DNA from: Nocardia abscessus NBRC 100374
GTDB lineage: Bacteria > Actinomycetota > Actinomycetes > Mycobacteriales > Mycobacteriaceae
Assembly (NCBI RefSeq): GCF_000308455.1
Contig: NZ_BAFP01000003.1
Span: 62,001-126,000, forward strand
Length of the DNA: 64,000 nt
Direction: 5' to 3'
Shown: piece by piece, positions 52,401 to 63,076 of the stretch
Layout: each line of letters starts with the position of its first letter
Numbering within the stretch: the stretch's first letter is position 1
Made by a program: the position numbers and the translations under genes
Notes under the pieces: model-generated
The model's input: only the letters and a program-made list of their open reading frames with translations
Databases searched by the model: none
Told to the model about the DNA's origin: nothing

Positions 52401-54755
52401 ACCACGTTCCTGGAGTTGGCGCCGAATTCCGTTGCGCTGATGCAGGTCCTGGGCACCACCTTCGCCGCGGGCGTGCACGACGCGCAGCTCATCCCCACGC
52501 TCAAGCGCAAGGAGGACGAGTCCGCGGGTGTGATCGCCGCGCTCGCCCAGCTCTACGTGCACGGGCACAAGGTGGATCTGTTCTCGCTGCTCGGGCCGGG
52601 TGACTACGCCGACGTCCCGCGCACCACGTTCCTGCGCAAGGAGTACTGGCCGAAGGTCCAGCTGTCCACCGGCGGCAACGGACGGGTTCCCGGTGCGCAC
52701 GTCGCGCTGCCGGACGGCAGGCACGTCTGGGAAGTGCAGGCGTCCTCGGTGACCGATCTCGCCGGATTGGTGCGCGCCGCGGCGGCGCAGGTGCTCAGCG
52801 ACGTCTCGCTGGGCGCGTCCGTTCCGCACGCGCCGATCCCGGGTGCGGGCACGCTCACCACCACGCTCACCCCGCATCCGGGCGGCGCTTCGGTGCAGGT
52901 TCACGCCAAGGAGGGCAACGCCTTCCGGCTGGTGTTCGACGCCGTGCTGACCTCGAGTCAGCCCGCGCACCCCACGCCGGAGCCCGTCGCGGCCGAGCCG
53001 GTCCCGGCGATCGCCGCGCAGACGCAGAGCGACGCCGATATCGAGGTCGTGGAGACCTTCGGTGACCGCTGGGACCCGAACGGCACGCAGACCGTCGAGG
53101 AGCGGCTCGCGCTGATCGTCGCGGAATCCATGGGTTACGCGGTCGAGGATCTCCCGATGGAGATCCCGCTGATGGAACTCGGCTTGGACTCGCTGATGGC
53201 GATGCGCATCAAGAACCGGGTCGAGTACGAGTTCGACATCCCGCAGTTGCAGGTGCAGGCCGTGCGCGACGCGAGCCTGCACGAGGTCGGCAAGGTACTG
53301 CGCTACGCCATCGAGCACCGCGACGAGGTGCAGGCGATGGCCGATCAGCAGGCTGCCGACAAAGCGGCGGGCGGCGCGGGCGAGCTGGCCGTCGATTCCG
53401 ACTTCATCGCCACGGCTCGTGCTGCCCTGGCCACCGGCGCCGACCCGGTTGCCGCGGTGGCGGGCGCCGGTACGGACGGGGAGGTCGACGCCGCACCGGA
53501 AAGTGCTGTAGCAGAGGCTGACTCGGCTCCCGCGGCAGCGGCTACCCCCGGTGCGAACAAGGCTGCCGAAGCTGACACTGCTCCCTCCGCGCCACCGGTC
53601 GCCCAGGCGGCACCGGTCGCGGCGGCTCCGGCCGCCGTCTTCGGCGGCGCGCAGCAGCCCGCCGACGAGGACGACGTCCCGCCGCGTGACGCCGCCGAGC
53701 GCCTGACCTTCGCCACCTGGGCGGTGGTCACCGGTAAGTCGGCCGGAGGCATCTTCAACACGCTGCCGATTCTCGACGAGGACACCGCGGAGAAGCTGGC
53801 CGTGCGCCTGACCGAACGGGTCAAGGCCGAGGTCACCATCGACGACGTGCTCGATTGCGAGACCATCGAGCAGCTCGCCGACATCGTCCGCGAACTCCAG
53901 GACAGCGGTGCGGATGTGGACGGTTTCGTCCGTCCGTTGCGACCGCGCGCCGACGGTTCGAACGCCGTGCCGGTGTTCGTGTTCCATCCGTCGGGTGGGA
54001 ACACGCTGGTATACGAACCGCTGATGAAGCGGCTGCCCGCCGAGACGCCGATGTACGGCTTCGAGCGGGTCGACGGGTCGATCGAGGAACGAGCGCGCCA
54101 GTACCTGCCCGAGCTGCGCAAGATCCAGGGTGACGGTCCGTTCGTGCTGTACGGCTGGTCGCTGGGTGCGGTGCTGGCCATGCAGACCGCGCAGTTGCTT
54201 CGGGCCGAGGGCGCGGACGTGCGCGTGGTCGGCCTGATCGACCTGGCCATCCCGACCCAGGACGAGGACAACAGTCCCGAGGAGCGGGTGCGCCGGATCG
54301 AGCGCTATCAGGTGTTCGCCAAGAAGACCTATGGCGTCGACGGCGAACTGGACCGCGAACAGCTGGAGACGCTGGCCGCGGCATCCGACGATGAGCAGTT
54401 CAAGATGATCAGTGATCTGATCAAGATCAGCGGCACGAAGATCCCCGGTGGCGTGCTCGAACACCAGCGCACCTCGTGGATCGAGAGCCGTCAGCTCGCC
54501 AAGACCCAACCGTCGCACTATGACGGCAATGTGGTGCTGTACCTCGCCGATCGCTATCACGACGGGATGATCGAGCTGGAGCCGCGCTTCGCCGACCGGT
54601 TGCCGAACGGCGGCTGGAGCGAGTACATCCCGAATTTGGAGGTCGTCCACATCGCCGGCGACCACCTGCAGATCATCGACGAACCGCGGATCGGGAAGAT
54701 CGGAGCCGACCTGACCGCGAAGCTCGCCGCGATCGAGGCGAAAGGGGCCAAGTGA
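49428..54755 (+). CDS. pks13: mycolic acid condensing polyketide synthase Pks13
   Basis: The protein has 1775 residues. ATG 49428 has GAGG five bases upstream. Domains in order: N-terminal ACP with EFGLASRDA (phosphopantetheine Ser about 76), KS with [11 protein letters not shown] (Cys about 319) and later His motifs [12 protein letters not shown] and [14 protein letters not shown] with [12 protein letters not shown] (Ser about 810), second ACP with [11 protein letters not shown] (Ser about 1255), and thioesterase with [10 protein letters not shown] (Ser about 1576). The first ACP receives meromycolate from FadD32, the AT loads the carboxylated alpha chain made by AccD4-type carboxylase, KS condenses them, and the TE passes the beta-keto product to trehalose. 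The stop overlaps accD4 (GTGA). Confidence 0.97.
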   Translation: MADNEGTPTQTTDTPPVETVADAAAPAESAKGGGAQTDLSVAELREWLRRWVCEATGQPIEQITVDRPMEEFGLASRDAIALGGDIEELTGVMLNATIVYQHPTIAALAERIVNGEPDVPEESKDDAFYTAGYRPGEAHDIAIVGLSTRLPGAGDTPESTWDFLIGRGDGIRERPEGRWSEFTAEPQLAEAIEKANTKGGYLDQEVVKGFDAEFFAMSPVEVERVDPQQRLMMELTWEALEHARIPASDLKGEPVGVFIGSSGNDFMLLAALGLGGDRDPNVPVSAEAYAIMGSVTSIIPNRVSYFFDFRGPSVAVDTACSSTLVAVHEAVQALRGGEADLALAGGVNMLLAPMATLGFDANGGVAKDGHIKAFSSDADGMVRSEGGGLVVLKRLADAERDGDTIYAVIKGSAVNNDGRSNGLLAPNPDAQAEVLRRAYRDAGIAPSTVDYIEAHGTGTLIGDPIEADALGRVVGRGREADKPALLGSAKTNFGHLESGAGAASLAKVVMSLQHNVIPPNIGYAGPNPYIPWDQAHLKIVDEPTEFPRYSGKATIGVSGFGFGGTNAHLVVQEYVPAAAAENQAPFSELEAQLDEDALEDRDAESDALDAGAEAAAEAAAPVAEWTSERAEPLPQILPVSGYLPSRRRRAAAELADWLESEAGARTPLADVARSLAKRSHWRSRGVVLAKTHEEAVAGLRAIAAGKPGTGVFTADAPAAMGPMWVFAGFGAQHRKMGKQLYLENSIFAKAVDEVDELVQDEAGYSVRELFLDDSQDYNVGTSQVGIFTIQIGLAALLRAHGAEPEAVVGHSMGEVAGAYIAGGLPLEDAVRVICARSRLMGEGEQMISDDDVRNMALIEYSAEDVANLLPDYPDVEVAVYAAPTNTVIGGPQEQVAAIVARVEAEGKFARVLQTRGAGHTSQMDPLLGELAAELAGIEPTKLKAGLYSTVHKEEYFRPGSDPLHDEDYWVKNMRHSVYFTNAVKLAVDAGHTTFLELAPNSVALMQVLGTTFAAGVHDAQLIPTLKRKEDESAGVIAALAQLYVHGHKVDLFSLLGPGDYADVPRTTFLRKEYWPKVQLSTGGNGRVPGAHVALPDGRHVWEVQASSVTDLAGLVRAAAAQVLSDVSLGASVPHAPIPGAGTLTTTLTPHPGGASVQVHAKEGNAFRLVFDAVLTSSQPAHPTPEPVAAEPVPAIAAQTQSDADIEVVETFGDRWDPNGTQTVEERLALIVAESMGYAVEDLPMEIPLMELGLDSLMAMRIKNRVEYEFDIPQLQVQAVRDASLHEVGKVLRYAIEHRDEVQAMADQQAADKAAGGAGELAVDSDFIATARAALATGADPVAAVAGAGTDGEVDAAPESAVAEADSAPAAAATPGANKAAEADTAPSAPPVAQAAPVAAAPAAVFGGAQQPADEDDVPPRDAAERLTFATWAVVTGKSAGGIFNTLPILDEDTAEKLAVRLTERVKAEVTIDDVLDCETIEQLADIVRELQDSGADVDGFVRPLRPRADGSNAVPVFVFHPSGGNTLVYEPLMKRLPAETPMYGFERVDGSIEERARQYLPELRKIQGDGPFVLYGWSLGAVLAMQTAQLLRAEGADVRVVGLIDLAIPTQDEDNSPEERVRRIERYQVFAKKTYGVDGELDREQLETLAAASDDEQFKMISDLIKISGTKIPGGVLEHQRTSWIESRQLAKTQPSHYDGNVVLYLADRYHDGMIELEPRFADRLPNGGWSEYIPNLEVVHIAGDHLQIIDEPRIGKIGADLTAKLAAIEAKGAK

Positions 54756-56296
54756 GCACTACTGCCGAAAAACTCGCCGACCTGCGCAAGCGACTGGAAC
54801 TAGCGCAGGAACCGGCGGGTGAAGCGGGGGTGACCAAGCGGGCGAAGAAAGGTATCCCCAGCGCCCGCGACCGGATCAACATGCTGCTCGATCCGGGCAC
54901 CTTCGTGGAAATCGGTGCGCTGGTGCGCAAACCGGGTGATCCCGCCGCGCTCTACGGCGACGGCGTCGTCACCGGGCACGGCTTGGTCGAAGGCAGGCCC
55001 GTGGCGGTGTTCTCGCACGACCAGACCGTCTACGGCGGTTCGGTCGGCGAGATGTTCGGCCGCAAGGTGGCCGGGATCCTGGAATACGCGGCCAAGGTCG
55101 GGTGCCCGGTGGTCGGCATCAACGACTCCGGCGGCGCGCGCGTGCAGGAGGCGGTGACCTCGCTGGCCTGGTACGCCGAGCTCGGGCGGCGGCAGGAGCC
55201 GCTGTCGGGCCTCGTTCCGCAGATCTCGATGATCCTCGGCAAGTGCGCGGGCGGCGCCGTCTACGCCCCGATCAACACCGACGTGGTGGTGGCGACCGAA
55301 GAGGCGTACATGTTCGTCACCGGCCCCAAGGTGATCCGTGAGGTCACCGGCGAGGACGTGAGCCTCGAGGAACTCGGCGGCGCGCGCAGCCAGGCCGAAT
55401 ACGGCAACATCCACCACGTTTCCAAGGACGAGACGTCCGCGTTCGAGTGGGTGCGCGAGTACCTGGGCTACCTGCCGACCAGCTGCCAGGAACTGGCGCC
55501 GATCGTGAACCCCGGCCTGGAGCCGGAGACCACCGACAGCGACCTGGAGCTGAATTCGATCGTCCCGGACTCCGACAACTCCGGGTACGACATGCACGAG
55601 ATCCTGCTGCGCATCTTCGACGACGGCGCCTTCCACGAGGTGGGCGCGGCGGCGGGCCGCAACGTCATCACCGGATTCGCCCGCGTCGACGGGCGCAGCG
55701 TCGGTGTGGTCGCCAACCAGCCGATGGTGTACGCGGGTGCGCTGGACGCCCGGGCTTCGGACAAGGCCGCGCATTTCGTGCGCCTGTGCGACGCGTTCGA
55801 GATCCCGCTGGTGTTCGTCGTCGACACGCCCGGGTTCCTGCCCGGTGTGGAACAGGAGAAGATCGGCGTCATCAAGCGTGGTGGCCGCTTCCTGTTCTCC
55901 TACGTCGAGGCGACGGTGCCGAAGGTCACCGTGGTGATCCGGAAGTCCTACGGCGGCGGTTACGCCGTGATGGGCTCCAAACAGCTGGGCGCGGACGTGA
56001 ACCTGGCCTGGCCCACGGCGCGGATCGCGGTCATGGGCGCGGAGAGCGCGGTCAGCCTGATCGGGGCCAAACAGATCGATGCCGCGCCGGAGGACCAGCG
56101 CGCCGGGATCCGCCAGCAGATGATCGACTTCTACAACGCCACCGTGGCGACGCCGTGGGTGGCCGCCGAGCGCGGATACATCGACGCGGTGATCGAGCCG
56201 TCGAAGACCCGGCTCGAACTTCGCCGCGCGCTACAGCTGTTGCGGGACAAGTCACTTGCCCGCAACCCGCGCAAGCACCACCTGCTGCCGCTGTAG
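54752..56296 (+). CDS. accD4: acyl-CoA carboxylase beta subunit AccD4
   Basis: The protein has 514 residues from a GTG overlapping the pks13 stop. Carboxyltransferase halves: N-terminal with [34 protein letters not shown] and [12 protein letters not shown]-terminal with [39 protein letters not shown] and [16 protein letters not shown]. Carboxylates long-chain acyl-CoA (C24-26) to the extender used by Pks13, with a biotinylated AccA3-type subunit encoded elsewhere. Orthologue of Rv3799c. Confidence 0.96.
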   Translation: MSTTAEKLADLRKRLELAQEPAGEAGVTKRAKKGIPSARDRINMLLDPGTFVEIGALVRKPGDPAALYGDGVVTGHGLVEGRPVAVFSHDQTVYGGSVGEMFGRKVAGILEYAAKVGCPVVGINDSGGARVQEAVTSLAWYAELGRRQEPLSGLVPQISMILGKCAGGAVYAPINTDVVVATEEAYMFVTGPKVIREVTGEDVSLEELGGARSQAEYGNIHHVSKDETSAFEWVREYLGYLPTSCQELAPIVNPGLEPETTDSDLELNSIVPDSDNSGYDMHEILLRIFDDGAFHEVGAAAGRNVITGFARVDGRSVGVVANQPMVYAGALDARASDKAAHFVRLCDAFEIPLVFVVDTPGFLPGVEQEKIGVIKRGGRFLFSYVEATVPKVTVVIRKSYGGGYAVMGSKQLGADVNLAWPTARIAVMGAESAVSLIGAKQIDAAPEDQRAGIRQQMIDFYNATVATPWVAAERGYIDAVIEPSKTRLELRRALQLLRDKSLARNPRKHHLLPL

Positions 56297-56317
56297 CCGC
56301 CACCGGAACACGATCGG

Positions 56318-56339
56318 GCCGCACCCGTTGGGGCGCGGC
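56318..56339. terminator. probable terminator between convergent accD4 and cyclophilin genes
   Basis: GCCGCACCC/GGGCGCGGC (one mismatch) with a 4-nt loop, between the two convergent stops. Confidence 0.45.
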
Positions 56340-56365
56340 GCGATTCGCGTCGTCGGTACGAAAGA

Positions 56366-56863
56366 TCAGCTGACGGTGGCGGATTCGATGACGACATCGT
56401 CGACCGGCACGTCCTGGTGCATACCCGCCGAGGAGGTTTTGACGCCCTCGATCTTGTCGACCACGTCGGTGCCTTCGGTCACCGCGCCGAACACGGTGTA
56501 GCCCCAGCCCGCCGCGGTGGGTGCGGAGTGGTTGAGGAAATCGTTGTCGGAGACGTTGATGAAGAACTGCGCGGTGGCCGAGTGCGGGTCGTTGGTGCGG
56601 GCCATCGCGACGGTGTATTTGGCGTTCTTCAGACCGTTGTCGGCTTCGTTCTGGATCGGGGCGTTGGTGCCCTTCTGGCGCATGCCGGGCTCGAACCCGC
56701 CGCCCTGGATCATGAAGCCGGGAATGACGCGGTGGAAGATCGTGCCGTTGTAGTGGCCCGCGTTCACGTAGTCCACGAAATTGCGCACCGTGTTCGGAGC
56801 TTTCTGATCATCCAGTTCGAGGACGATCGGTCCCTTGTTCGTCTTGAGATTCACCTTGGTCAT
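56366..56863 (-). CDS. cyclophilin-type peptidyl-prolyl cis-trans isomerase
   Basis: The protein has 165 residues, starting at [11 protein letters not shown]. Cyclophilin core: [51 protein letters not shown] and [18 protein letters not shown]. The residues for the isomerase site (R in FHRVIPGF, F and M in the following strands) are present. No signal peptide, so cytoplasmic. An N-terminal extension of the open frame to 57058 would run into the emb promoter and is not credible. Convergent with accD4 and divergent from the emb gene. Confidence 0.92.
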   Translation of the reverse strand: MTKVNLKTNKGPIVLELDDQKAPNTVRNFVDYVNAGHYNGTIFHRVIPGFMIQGGGFEPGMRQKGTNAPIQNEADNGLKNAKYTVAMARTNDPHSATAQFFINVSDNDFLNHSAPTAAGWGYTVFGAVTEGTDVVDKIEGVKTSSAGMHQDVPVDDVVIESATVS

Positions 56864-57060
56864 ACGCCCCACCTTTCCATTGTGGTCGTCATCGGTCAGC
56901 ACTACGGGGTCTGTTGGCCGCCCACAGCGGCTTCCGGGCGACAATTTCCGGCCCGTTGGCACAACATTCTGGCAGTCCGCTCCGAACATACTGAGGACCC
57001 GGGATTTCTCCCGGCCACGCGCCGCCCGCGCGGACAGACGGGCAGATAGCATTGCCAACC

Positions 57061-60000
57061 GTGCCCGACGCCGCTACCGCTGTTCTGACGAAACCCCCCG
57101 CCGCCCCGGTGGTGACCCGGAACGATTTCCGCACCGCCCGGCTCATCGCACTGGTCGCCGGGTTGCTCGGCGCGCTGTTCGCACTGGCGACGCCGTTCTT
57201 GCCCGTCACGCAGACCACGGCGGTGCTGAACTGGCCGCAGGGTGGGACGCTCGGCAACGTTCAGGCGCCGCTGATGTCGCAGGTCCCGATCGACCTGAAG
57301 GCGACGATCCCGTGCGAGACGATCGCCCAGCTGCCCGAGCGGGGCGGCATGCTGCTGGCTACCGCGCCGCCGCAGGGCGACCGGGCCGCGCTGGAGGCCC
57401 TGTTCGTGCGGGTCTCGGAGACCTCGGTGGACGTGATCGACCGCAACGCGGTCGTGGTGTCCGCCGACCGCAGCCGCATGGGCGAGTGCACGTCGCTGAG
57501 CATCAGCTCGGACAGCGAACGCACCTACGGCGTGTTCAACGGGCTCACCAAGCAGGTGGAGCGGCCGGTCGAGGGTGCGGCGCCCGGGGCGAGCGAGATG
57601 GTCACCGTACCGGTGGAGGGGCAGCTGAGCGGCGATCTGCGGCCCCAGGTGGTCGGAGTGTTCTCCGATCTGAAGGGCGCGGCGCCCGCCGGACTGGCGT
57701 TCGACATGACGGTCGACACCCGGTTCTCCTCGAGCCCGACCGCGATCAAGCTGATCGCGATGATCGCGGCCGTGCTGTGCACCTTGATCGCGCTGGCGGC
57801 GCTGGCCCGTCTGGACAGCAGTGACGCGCGCGGACACCGCCGGTTCCTTCCGGCGAACTGGCTGAAGCCGACCTGGGCGGACGGCGCGGTGGTCGGCACG
57901 CTGCTGCTGTGGCACTTCGCGGGCGCGAACACCTCCGATGACGGCTACATCCTCAGCATGGTGCGGGTGGCACCGCACGCGGGCTACATGGCCAACTACT
58001 TCCGCTGGTACGGCGTGCCGGAGGCGCCGTTCGGCTGGTACTACTACGTGATCGAGGTCTTCGCGGAAATCTCGACGGCCAGCCCCTGGGTGCGGTTGCC
58101 CGCGCTGGCCTGCGCGATCCTCTGCTGGCTGGTGATCAGCCGGGAGGTCGTGCCCCGCCTCGGCCGCGGCGTGCGCACCAGCAAGGTGGCGCTGTGGACC
58201 GGCGGACTGGTGTTCCTGGCGTTCTGGCTGCCGTTCGACAACGGTCTGCGCTCGGAGCCGATCGTCGCGCTCGGCGCCCTGCTGACCTGGGTATCGATCG
58301 AACGGGCCATCGCGACCGGTCGCCTGCTGCCCGCCGCGGTGGCCATCCTGGTGGCGGCGTTCACCCTGGCGGCCGCGCCGACGGGCCTGATGTGCGTGGC
58401 GGCGCTGCTGGCCGGCATCCGTCCACTGGTGCGCATCGTGGTGCGCAAGCATCGGCGGTTCGCGGCGCTGGGCGCCGGGCGGTGGGGCTCGACGCTGCCG
58501 CTGCTCGCCCCGATCGCCGCGGCCGGTGTGCTCGTGCTGACGGTGGTCTACAGCGACCAGACCTTCGCGGGCATCCAGGAGGCCAACCGGGTGCGTCAGG
58601 TGACCGGGCCGAACCTGGCCTGGTACGAGGACTACCTGCGCTATTACTACCTGTTCGTGGAGACGGTCGACGGCTCGCTGTCGCGCCGTTTCGCCTTCCT
58701 GGTGATGCTGCTGTGCCTGTTCACCACCATGCTGGTGCTGCTGCGGCGCAGGCAGGTCCCCGGCATCGCGAGCGGGCCGACCTGGCGGCTGATGGGCGTG
58801 GTCTTCGGGACGATCTTCTTCATGATGTTCAACCCGACCAAGTGGACCCACCACTTCGGCGCCTACGCGGGCATCGCGGGCTCGCTGGCGGCGGTCACCG
58901 CGGTCGCGGTCTCGGCGAGCGCACTGCGGGCCCGCAAGAACCGGGCGATCTTCCTGGCCGGGTTGCTGTTCGTGCTGGCGGTGGCGTTCTCCGGGATCAA
59001 CGGCTACTGGTACGTGTCCAGTTTCGGCGTGCCGTGGTTCGACAAGCGGATCTCGCTGCACGGCTACCAGTCGAACACCGTCATGCTCGCGCTGTTCGGC
59101 CTGGCGCTTGCACTGGTCGGCTGGTACGCGCTGCGCGAGGACTACACCAGGCCGCAGCCGTCCGCGAAGACGGCGCGCGGCAGACGGATCCGCCGGTTCG
59201 CCGCGATCCCGCTGACCGTGGTCGCCGCGCTGATGGTCGCGCTCGAGGTGCTCTCACTGGTCAAAGGCGCGGCCTCGCAGTACCCGGCCTATTCGCTGGC
59301 CCGGTCGAACATCGATGCGCTCGGCGGCAGCACCTGCGGCCTGGCCAACGACGTGCTGGTGGAGCCGGACCCGAACGGCGGCAGGCTGGAGCCGATCATC
59401 GATCCGGTCCGTCCGGTGACCGATCCGCTGGCGGGCGTCGATTCGGTCGGATTCGACCCGAACGGCGTGCCCGACGATCTGTCCGCCGACAGCGTCGAGG
59501 TGAAGCCGGGCACCGGCAACACCTCCACCCAGTCGGTGGGCGCTGCGTTCGCGGAGGGGGAGAGCGCGGGCACCGGCGGTGGTCAGGGCGCACTCGGCGT
59601 CAACGGCTCCACGGTCGCCCTGCCGTTCGGCCTCGACCCGGCGACCACGCCGATTCTCGGCAGCTACCAGAACGGTATGCAGCAGCCCGCGAACGTCACC
59701 TCGAGCTGGTACCAGCTGCCCGCCCGTTCGGACGACAAGCCGCTGGTGGTGATCTCGGCCGCCGGTCGCATCCTCTCCTTCGACGACACCGGCGCGATGA
59801 AGTACGGCCAGTCGCTCACCGTGGACTACGGCAAGCACCTGCCCGACGGCACCGTGCAGAAGCTCGGCACCTACCTGCCGCGCGACATCGGCCCCTTCCC
59901 GTCCTGGCGCAACCTGCGGGTGCCGCTGGACGAGATCGCCCCGGACGCCGACGCGGTGCGCATCGTCGCCAACGACCCGATCCTGATCGGGGACCAGTGG

Positions 60001-60417
60001 CTGGCGTTCACCCCGCCGCGGATGCCGAAGTTGCAGACGCTCAACAGTCTGCTCGGCTCCCAGCAGCCGATCCTGCTGGACTGGGCGGTGGGCCTGCAGT
60101 TCCCGTGCCAGCGGCCGTTCGACCACGAGAACGGCGTGGCCGAGGTGCCCGGCTACCGCATCCTGCCGGACCGTCCGCTGGCGATCAGCTCGACGAACAC
60201 CTGGCAGGCCGAGGAATTCGGTGGCCCGCTCGGCTTCGCGCAGATGCTGGCCAAGTCGACCACGGTGCCCACCTACCTGAAGCACGACTGGGCGCGCGAC
60301 TGGGGCTCGCTGGAGCGCTACGACCAGTACGACCGCAACGCGGTCCCGGCGAAGCTGGACACCGGCACCGCAACGCGCTCCGGCTTCTGGTCCCCGGGCA
60401 ACCTGCGGGTGTTCTGA
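57061..60417 (+). CDS. Emb-family arabinosyltransferase
   Basis: The protein has 1118 residues from GTG. A GT-C membrane protein of the EmbA/B/C class with about 13-15 helices: N-terminal jelly-roll (about 40-230), the catalytic loop [18 protein letters not shown] with Asp about 293 and Met about 300, [40 protein letters not shown], then the C-terminal carbohydrate-binding domain (about 700-1110) with [16 protein letters not shown] and [15 protein letters not shown]. It polymerises arabinan from decaprenylphosphoryl arabinose. Met 300 aligns with the Met306 site where ethambutol resistance changes occur in EmbB. Which of EmbA, B or C it is cannot be fixed by eye. A TAGCAT -10 box 8 bases before GTG suggests a leaderless mRNA. 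Confidence 0.93.
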   Translation: MPDAATAVLTKPPAAPVVTRNDFRTARLIALVAGLLGALFALATPFLPVTQTTAVLNWPQGGTLGNVQAPLMSQVPIDLKATIPCETIAQLPERGGMLLATAPPQGDRAALEALFVRVSETSVDVIDRNAVVVSADRSRMGECTSLSISSDSERTYGVFNGLTKQVERPVEGAAPGASEMVTVPVEGQLSGDLRPQVVGVFSDLKGAAPAGLAFDMTVDTRFSSSPTAIKLIAMIAAVLCTLIALAALARLDSSDARGHRRFLPANWLKPTWADGAVVGTLLLWHFAGANTSDDGYILSMVRVAPHAGYMANYFRWYGVPEAPFGWYYYVIEVFAEISTASPWVRLPALACAILCWLVISREVVPRLGRGVRTSKVALWTGGLVFLAFWLPFDNGLRSEPIVALGALLTWVSIERAIATGRLLPAAVAILVAAFTLAAAPTGLMCVAALLAGIRPLVRIVVRKHRRFAALGAGRWGSTLPLLAPIAAAGVLVLTVVYSDQTFAGIQEANRVRQVTGPNLAWYEDYLRYYYLFVETVDGSLSRRFAFLVMLLCLFTTMLVLLRRRQVPGIASGPTWRLMGVVFGTIFFMMFNPTKWTHHFGAYAGIAGSLAAVTAVAVSASALRARKNRAIFLAGLLFVLAVAFSGINGYWYVSSFGVPWFDKRISLHGYQSNTVMLALFGLALALVGWYALREDYTRPQPSAKTARGRRIRRFAAIPLTVVAALMVALEVLSLVKGAASQYPAYSLARSNIDALGGSTCGLANDVLVEPDPNGGRLEPIIDPVRPVTDPLAGVDSVGFDPNGVPDDLSADSVEVKPGTGNTSTQSVGAAFAEGESAGTGGGQGALGVNGSTVALPFGLDPATTPILGSYQNGMQQPANVTSSWYQLPARSDDKPLVVISAAGRILSFDDTGAMKYGQSLTVDYGKHLPDGTVQKLGTYLPRDIGPFPSWRNLRVPLDEIAPDADAVRIVANDPILIGDQWLAFTPPRMPKLQTLNSLLGSQQPILLDWAVGLQFPCQRPFDHENGVAEVPGYRILPDRPLAISSTNTWQAEEFGGPLGFAQMLAKSTTVPTYLKHDWARDWGSLERYDQYDRNAVPAKLDTGTATRSGFWSPGNLRVF

Positions 60418-60523
60418 TCGGTTCCGCCCGAACACGGTGCCGTCGCGTAGGAGAAGACCTGCGCGACGGCCCTGCGGATCTCTCGTCGCGCAGCCCCTAT
60501 CCGTCGCATCACACGATGCGTTC

Positions 60524-60545
60524 TATACACACATGAGTGTGTATA
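60524..60545. promoter_or_regulatory. toxin-antitoxin operator palindrome
   Basis: A perfect inverted repeat TATACACAC-ATGA-GTGTGTATA lies directly upstream of the antitoxin ATG and overlaps the -10-like TATATT (60542-60547), as expected for autoregulation by the antitoxin. It contains an in-frame ATG (60533) that is unlikely to be the start. Confidence 0.75.
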
Positions 60546-60553
60546 TTTGTCGT

Positions 60554-60772
60554 ATGACCAGGCTCAACGTTTACGTCCCCGATGAGTTGGCTGAGCGCGC
60601 CCGTGAGCGGGGGCTCAACGTGTCTGCGCTGACCCAGGCCGCGATTCTCGCGGCACTCGAAAAGAGCGCGACGTCGGCTTGGCTGGCTGAGTTCGACGAC
60701 GACCGCCCCGAGGTCTCGCACGAGGCCGTTCTTGCCGCCATCGATTCGGCGCGGGATGAGTTCGGCCGGTGA
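60554..60772 (+). CDS. vapB: ribbon-helix-helix/CcdA-like antitoxin
   Basis: The protein has 72 residues from ATG 60554, six bases after TATATT, so probably a leaderless start. Opening MTRLNVYVPDELAERARERG is an RHH-type DNA-binding strand and helix, similar to the CcdA/VapB family. The C-terminal part (LAEFDDDRPEVSHEAVLAAI) would wrap the toxin. It neutralises the PIN toxin encoded downstream, whose GTG overlaps its stop (GTGA), and represses the operon at the palindrome. Confidence 0.85.
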   Translation: MTRLNVYVPDELAERARERGLNVSALTQAAILAALEKSATSAWLAEFDDDRPEVSHEAVLAAIDSARDEFGR

Positions 60773-61185
60773 CCGATTCCGAACAGATCGTTCTGGATGC
60801 CAGCGCGATGGTCGACATCCTTGTGCGCAATGACCGCACGGCCGCTGTGATCACGAGAATCACGACGACAGTCATGCATGTCCCGGCACACTTCGACGCC
60901 GAAGTCCTGTCCGCACTCGGGCGACTGAACCGAGCGGGCGACTTGACCGATGACGACGTCGAGACCGCACTGAGCCGCCTCGCCCGCGCACCACTGACCC
61001 GGCATCCGCTTCTGAACCTGACCAAAGGTGCTTGGGCTCGGCGCGCTGCGATCAGGCTGACCGATGCGCTCTATGTCGAGCTCGCCGAACAACTGGACAT
61101 GCCGCTGATCACCACGGACGGACGCCTCGCTCGAGCATCCTCGCGTGCCGAAGGAATCCGCGCCGCGGCGGAACTCCGCGAATAG
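60769..61185 (+). CDS. vapC: PIN-domain toxin (VapC-like RNase)
   Basis: The protein has 138 residues. PIN domain acidic residues are visible: LDASAMVDIL (Asp9), FDAEVLSALGRL (Glu about 45), LTDALYVELAEQL (Asp about 99) and LITTDGRLARAS (Asp about 117). These bind metal in the active site of VapC ribonucleases, which cleave tRNA or rRNA. Overlaps the antitoxin gene by 4 bp. The pair sits between two emb genes. Confidence 0.88.
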   Translation: MTDSEQIVLDASAMVDILVRNDRTAAVITRITTTVMHVPAHFDAEVLSALGRLNRAGDLTDDDVETALSRLARAPLTRHPLLNLTKGAWARRAAIRLTDALYVELAEQLDMPLITTDGRLARASSRAEGIRAAAELRE

Positions 61186-61283
61186 CCGCAGCGCGGGACC
61201 CCCGGCGGTGAGTTTGTCACGCAGCCGGGCGACGGAATCGTGCAGATCGAGCGGTACCGGCTTTCCGAAGGGCCTGCACATAC

Positions 61284-61322
61284 AGGGCCGCCGCGCAGGT
61301 AGGAATCCTGCGCGGCGGCCCT
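61284..61322. terminator. strong terminator hairpin after the toxin-antitoxin genes
   Basis: A perfect 16-bp stem AGGGCCGCCGCGCAGG/CCTGCGCGGCGGCCCT with a 7-nt loop, followed by a short T-containing tract (61326-61333). Confidence 0.8.
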
Positions 61323-61352
61323 GCCGTTCGTTTACCGGTGCGGAACCGGGGC

Positions 61353-61511
61353 TCAGACCTTCAACCGAAGACCGAGCTCGCGCCGGAGCACCTCTTGCGA
61401 AGGGAGGCGGCCGAGCACGCGCAGCACCGCAGGCCGCAGCTCCCGTTGTTCCTCTTCGCTGAGCAGTCCGACAAGATCGCGCAGATCCATTTCATCGAAT
61501 GCCGTTGTCAT
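61353..61511 (-). CDS. small helical hypothetical protein (52 aa)
   Basis: From ATG 61511 the frame gives 52 residues with an acidic start (MTTAFDEMDLRDLVGLLSEE) and a basic, Leu-rich end (VLRRELGLRLKV), predicting two amphipathic helices. No ribosome binding site is visible, but TAATCT at about 61519-61524 lies 7 bases before the ATG, compatible with a leaderless transcript. I recognise no family. The gene could be real, but at this length coding potential alone is weak evidence. Confidence 0.45.
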   Translation of the reverse strand: MTTAFDEMDLRDLVGLLSEEEQRELRPAVLRVLGRLPSQEVLRRELGLRLKV

Positions 61512-61597
61512 GGAAATCAGATTAAGGCCAGGAGCCCGATTCGTCCTGCGATGCTTCGCCACAGGTGGGAGCATATTTTTCAGACCGGACAACCGGT

Positions 61598-61999
61598 TTA
61601 CTGCCCGGTGCTGTCGTAGCGCTCCCGCGCGGCGATCACATCGTCCATGCGCGTCTCCGCCCAGGCTTTGACGGCGCTCATGACCGGTTGCAGGCTGTGC
61701 CCGAGCGGAGTGAGTTCGTAGTCGACTCGGACCGGCACTTCCGCGGTGATCCGCCGCTCCACCAAGCCGTCGCGTTCCAGGCCGCGCAGCGTCTGGGTGA
61801 GCATCTTGGGGCTCACGCCCGCGATGACCCGATTCAGCTCGGCGTAGCGCAGTGGGCCGTCGGCGAGCGCGGCCAGCACGAGGCTCACCCACTTGTCGCT
61901 GATCCGGTCCAGCAGCTGTCGCGTCGGGCACTCGGCGATATATGCGTCGTACCGCTGTTTGGCCAGGTCGCGGCGCTGCGCCGCGGTTGTTGTCGCCAT
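61598..61999 (-). CDS. HxlR-family transcriptional regulator
   Basis: The protein has 133 residues. HxlR signature CPTRQLLDRISDKWVSLVLA near residue 24, then winged helix RYAELNRVIAGVSPKMLTQTLRGLERDGLVERR and DYELTPLGHSLQPVM. The single Cys24 is at the position sometimes used for redox or electrophile sensing. Divergent from the oxidoreductase gene at 62097, with which it probably shares an operator. Confidence 0.9.
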   Translation of the reverse strand: MATTTAAQRRDLAKQRYDAYIAECPTRQLLDRISDKWVSLVLAALADGPLRYAELNRVIAGVSPKMLTQTLRGLERDGLVERRITAEVPVRVDYELTPLGHSLQPVMSAVKAWAETRMDDVIAARERYDSTGQ

Positions 62000-62030
62000 C
62001 GGAGTACCTCGCTACCTCTAACGCACTTTC

Positions 62031-62077
62031 GGGTAACTACTACCCAACGGATAGTACTACTTCTAGGTTGGGTGATG
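62031..62077. promoter_or_regulatory. candidate HxlR operator region
   Basis: Between the divergent HxlR and oxidoreductase genes lies GGGTAACTACTACCC (62031-62045, near-palindrome), TAGTACTA (62052-62059, palindrome), and CCCAAC...GTTGGG arms (62043-62048/62067-62072). Confidence 0.5.
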
Positions 62078-62096
62078 TCCTAGAGGAAGGAATGTC

Positions 62097-63020
62097 ATGC
62101 GTGCAGTAGTGGTCCGTCACCCCGGTGTGGTGGAGATCCTGGAAGTGCCGACCCCGCAGCCCGGCCCGGGCACGATCCGCATCGCGGTCGCGGCGGCGAC
62201 GGTGAACCCGGTGGATCTGATGGTGCGCGCGGGCGTCGGCGGCACGCCGTTCGCCGCGCCGCGTGACCGGTGGGGCGTCGGCTGGGACGTCGCGGGGACG
62301 GTGGACGCGATCGGCGCGGGCGTCACCGAATTCACCATCGGGCAGGCCGTGATCGGCATCAGCGACCGGCTCGACGTCTCGCTCGGCGCCCAGGCGGACT
62401 ACGTGGTCCTGGAGGCCGGAAATGTCGCGCCTGCGCCGGTTTCGGTCTCGCCGGTGCAGGCGGCCACCATTCCGCTCAACGGTCTCACCGCCGTCCAGGC
62501 GCTCGACGCGCTGGATCTCGCGTCCACCGACACGCTGCTGGTCACCGGCGCGGCAGGTGCCGTCGGTGGCTTCGCCGTCGAACTCGCCGCGCTGCGCGGG
62601 CTGCGGGTGATCGCCTCCGCCTCTCCCGCTGACGAGAACGCGGTCCGTGCGCTCGGCGCCACCGATTTCGTCCCGCGCCACGCGTCGCTCCCGGAGGCCG
62701 TACGCGCCTTGATTCCGGGCGGAGTGGACGCCGCCCTGGACGCCGCCGCACTCGGCCCCGAGACGCTCGCCGCAGTGCGCGGCGGCGGGCGTTTCGTTTC
62801 CATCAGCGTCCCGAACACCCCGATCCCGCTGCGCGGCACCGACGTACGCACGGTCCTGGTCCGCGCCGACCGAGCGCAACTCGACCAACTCGTCGCTCAC
62901 GTCGACGCGGGCGAACTCACTCTCCGTGTAGCCGAAACACTCCCCCTCACCTCCGTAGAAGCCGCCCAGAAACGCCTAGCGGCAGGCGGCCTCCGCGGCC
63001 GCCTCGTCCTCATCCCCTGA
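62097..63020 (+). CDS. NADP-dependent quinone/zinc-free oxidoreductase (MDR superfamily)
   Basis: The protein has 307 residues; GAGGAAGG precedes ATG. The medium-chain dehydrogenase fold has a GroES-like N-terminal domain (TVNPVDLMVRAGVG, GWDVAGTVDAIGAGVTEF) without the structural zinc cysteines, and a Rossmann domain with TLLVTGAAGAVGGFAVELAA and GGRFVSI. It probably reduces quinones or enones with NADPH. Paired with a divergent HxlR regulator, an arrangement typical of electrophile/quinone stress genes. Confidence 0.88.
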   Translation: MRAVVVRHPGVVEILEVPTPQPGPGTIRIAVAAATVNPVDLMVRAGVGGTPFAAPRDRWGVGWDVAGTVDAIGAGVTEFTIGQAVIGISDRLDVSLGAQADYVVLEAGNVAPAPVSVSPVQAATIPLNGLTAVQALDALDLASTDTLLVTGAAGAVGGFAVELAALRGLRVIASASPADENAVRALGATDFVPRHASLPEAVRALIPGGVDAALDAAALGPETLAAVRGGGRFVSISVPNTPIPLRGTDVRTVLVRADRAQLDQLVAHVDAGELTLRVAETLPLTSVEAAQKRLAAGGLRGRLVLIP

Positions 63021-63026
63021 CATCGG

Positions 63027-63063
63027 CCGTGAGTGGCACATAGCCACCATGTGCCACTCACGG
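63027..63063. terminator. terminator hairpin between convergent genes
   Basis: A perfect 15-bp stem CCGTGAGTGGCACAT/ATGTGCCACTCACGG with a 7-nt loop between the oxidoreductase and the emb gene. Confidence 0.8.
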
Positions 63064-63076
63064 ATGATCTGCGCGG

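Noticed and set aside
56864..57058. N-terminal extension of the cyclophilin gene
   Set aside because: The extension contains no signal or domain, overlaps the divergent emb promoter, and the ATG at 56863 gives the normal cyclophilin length.
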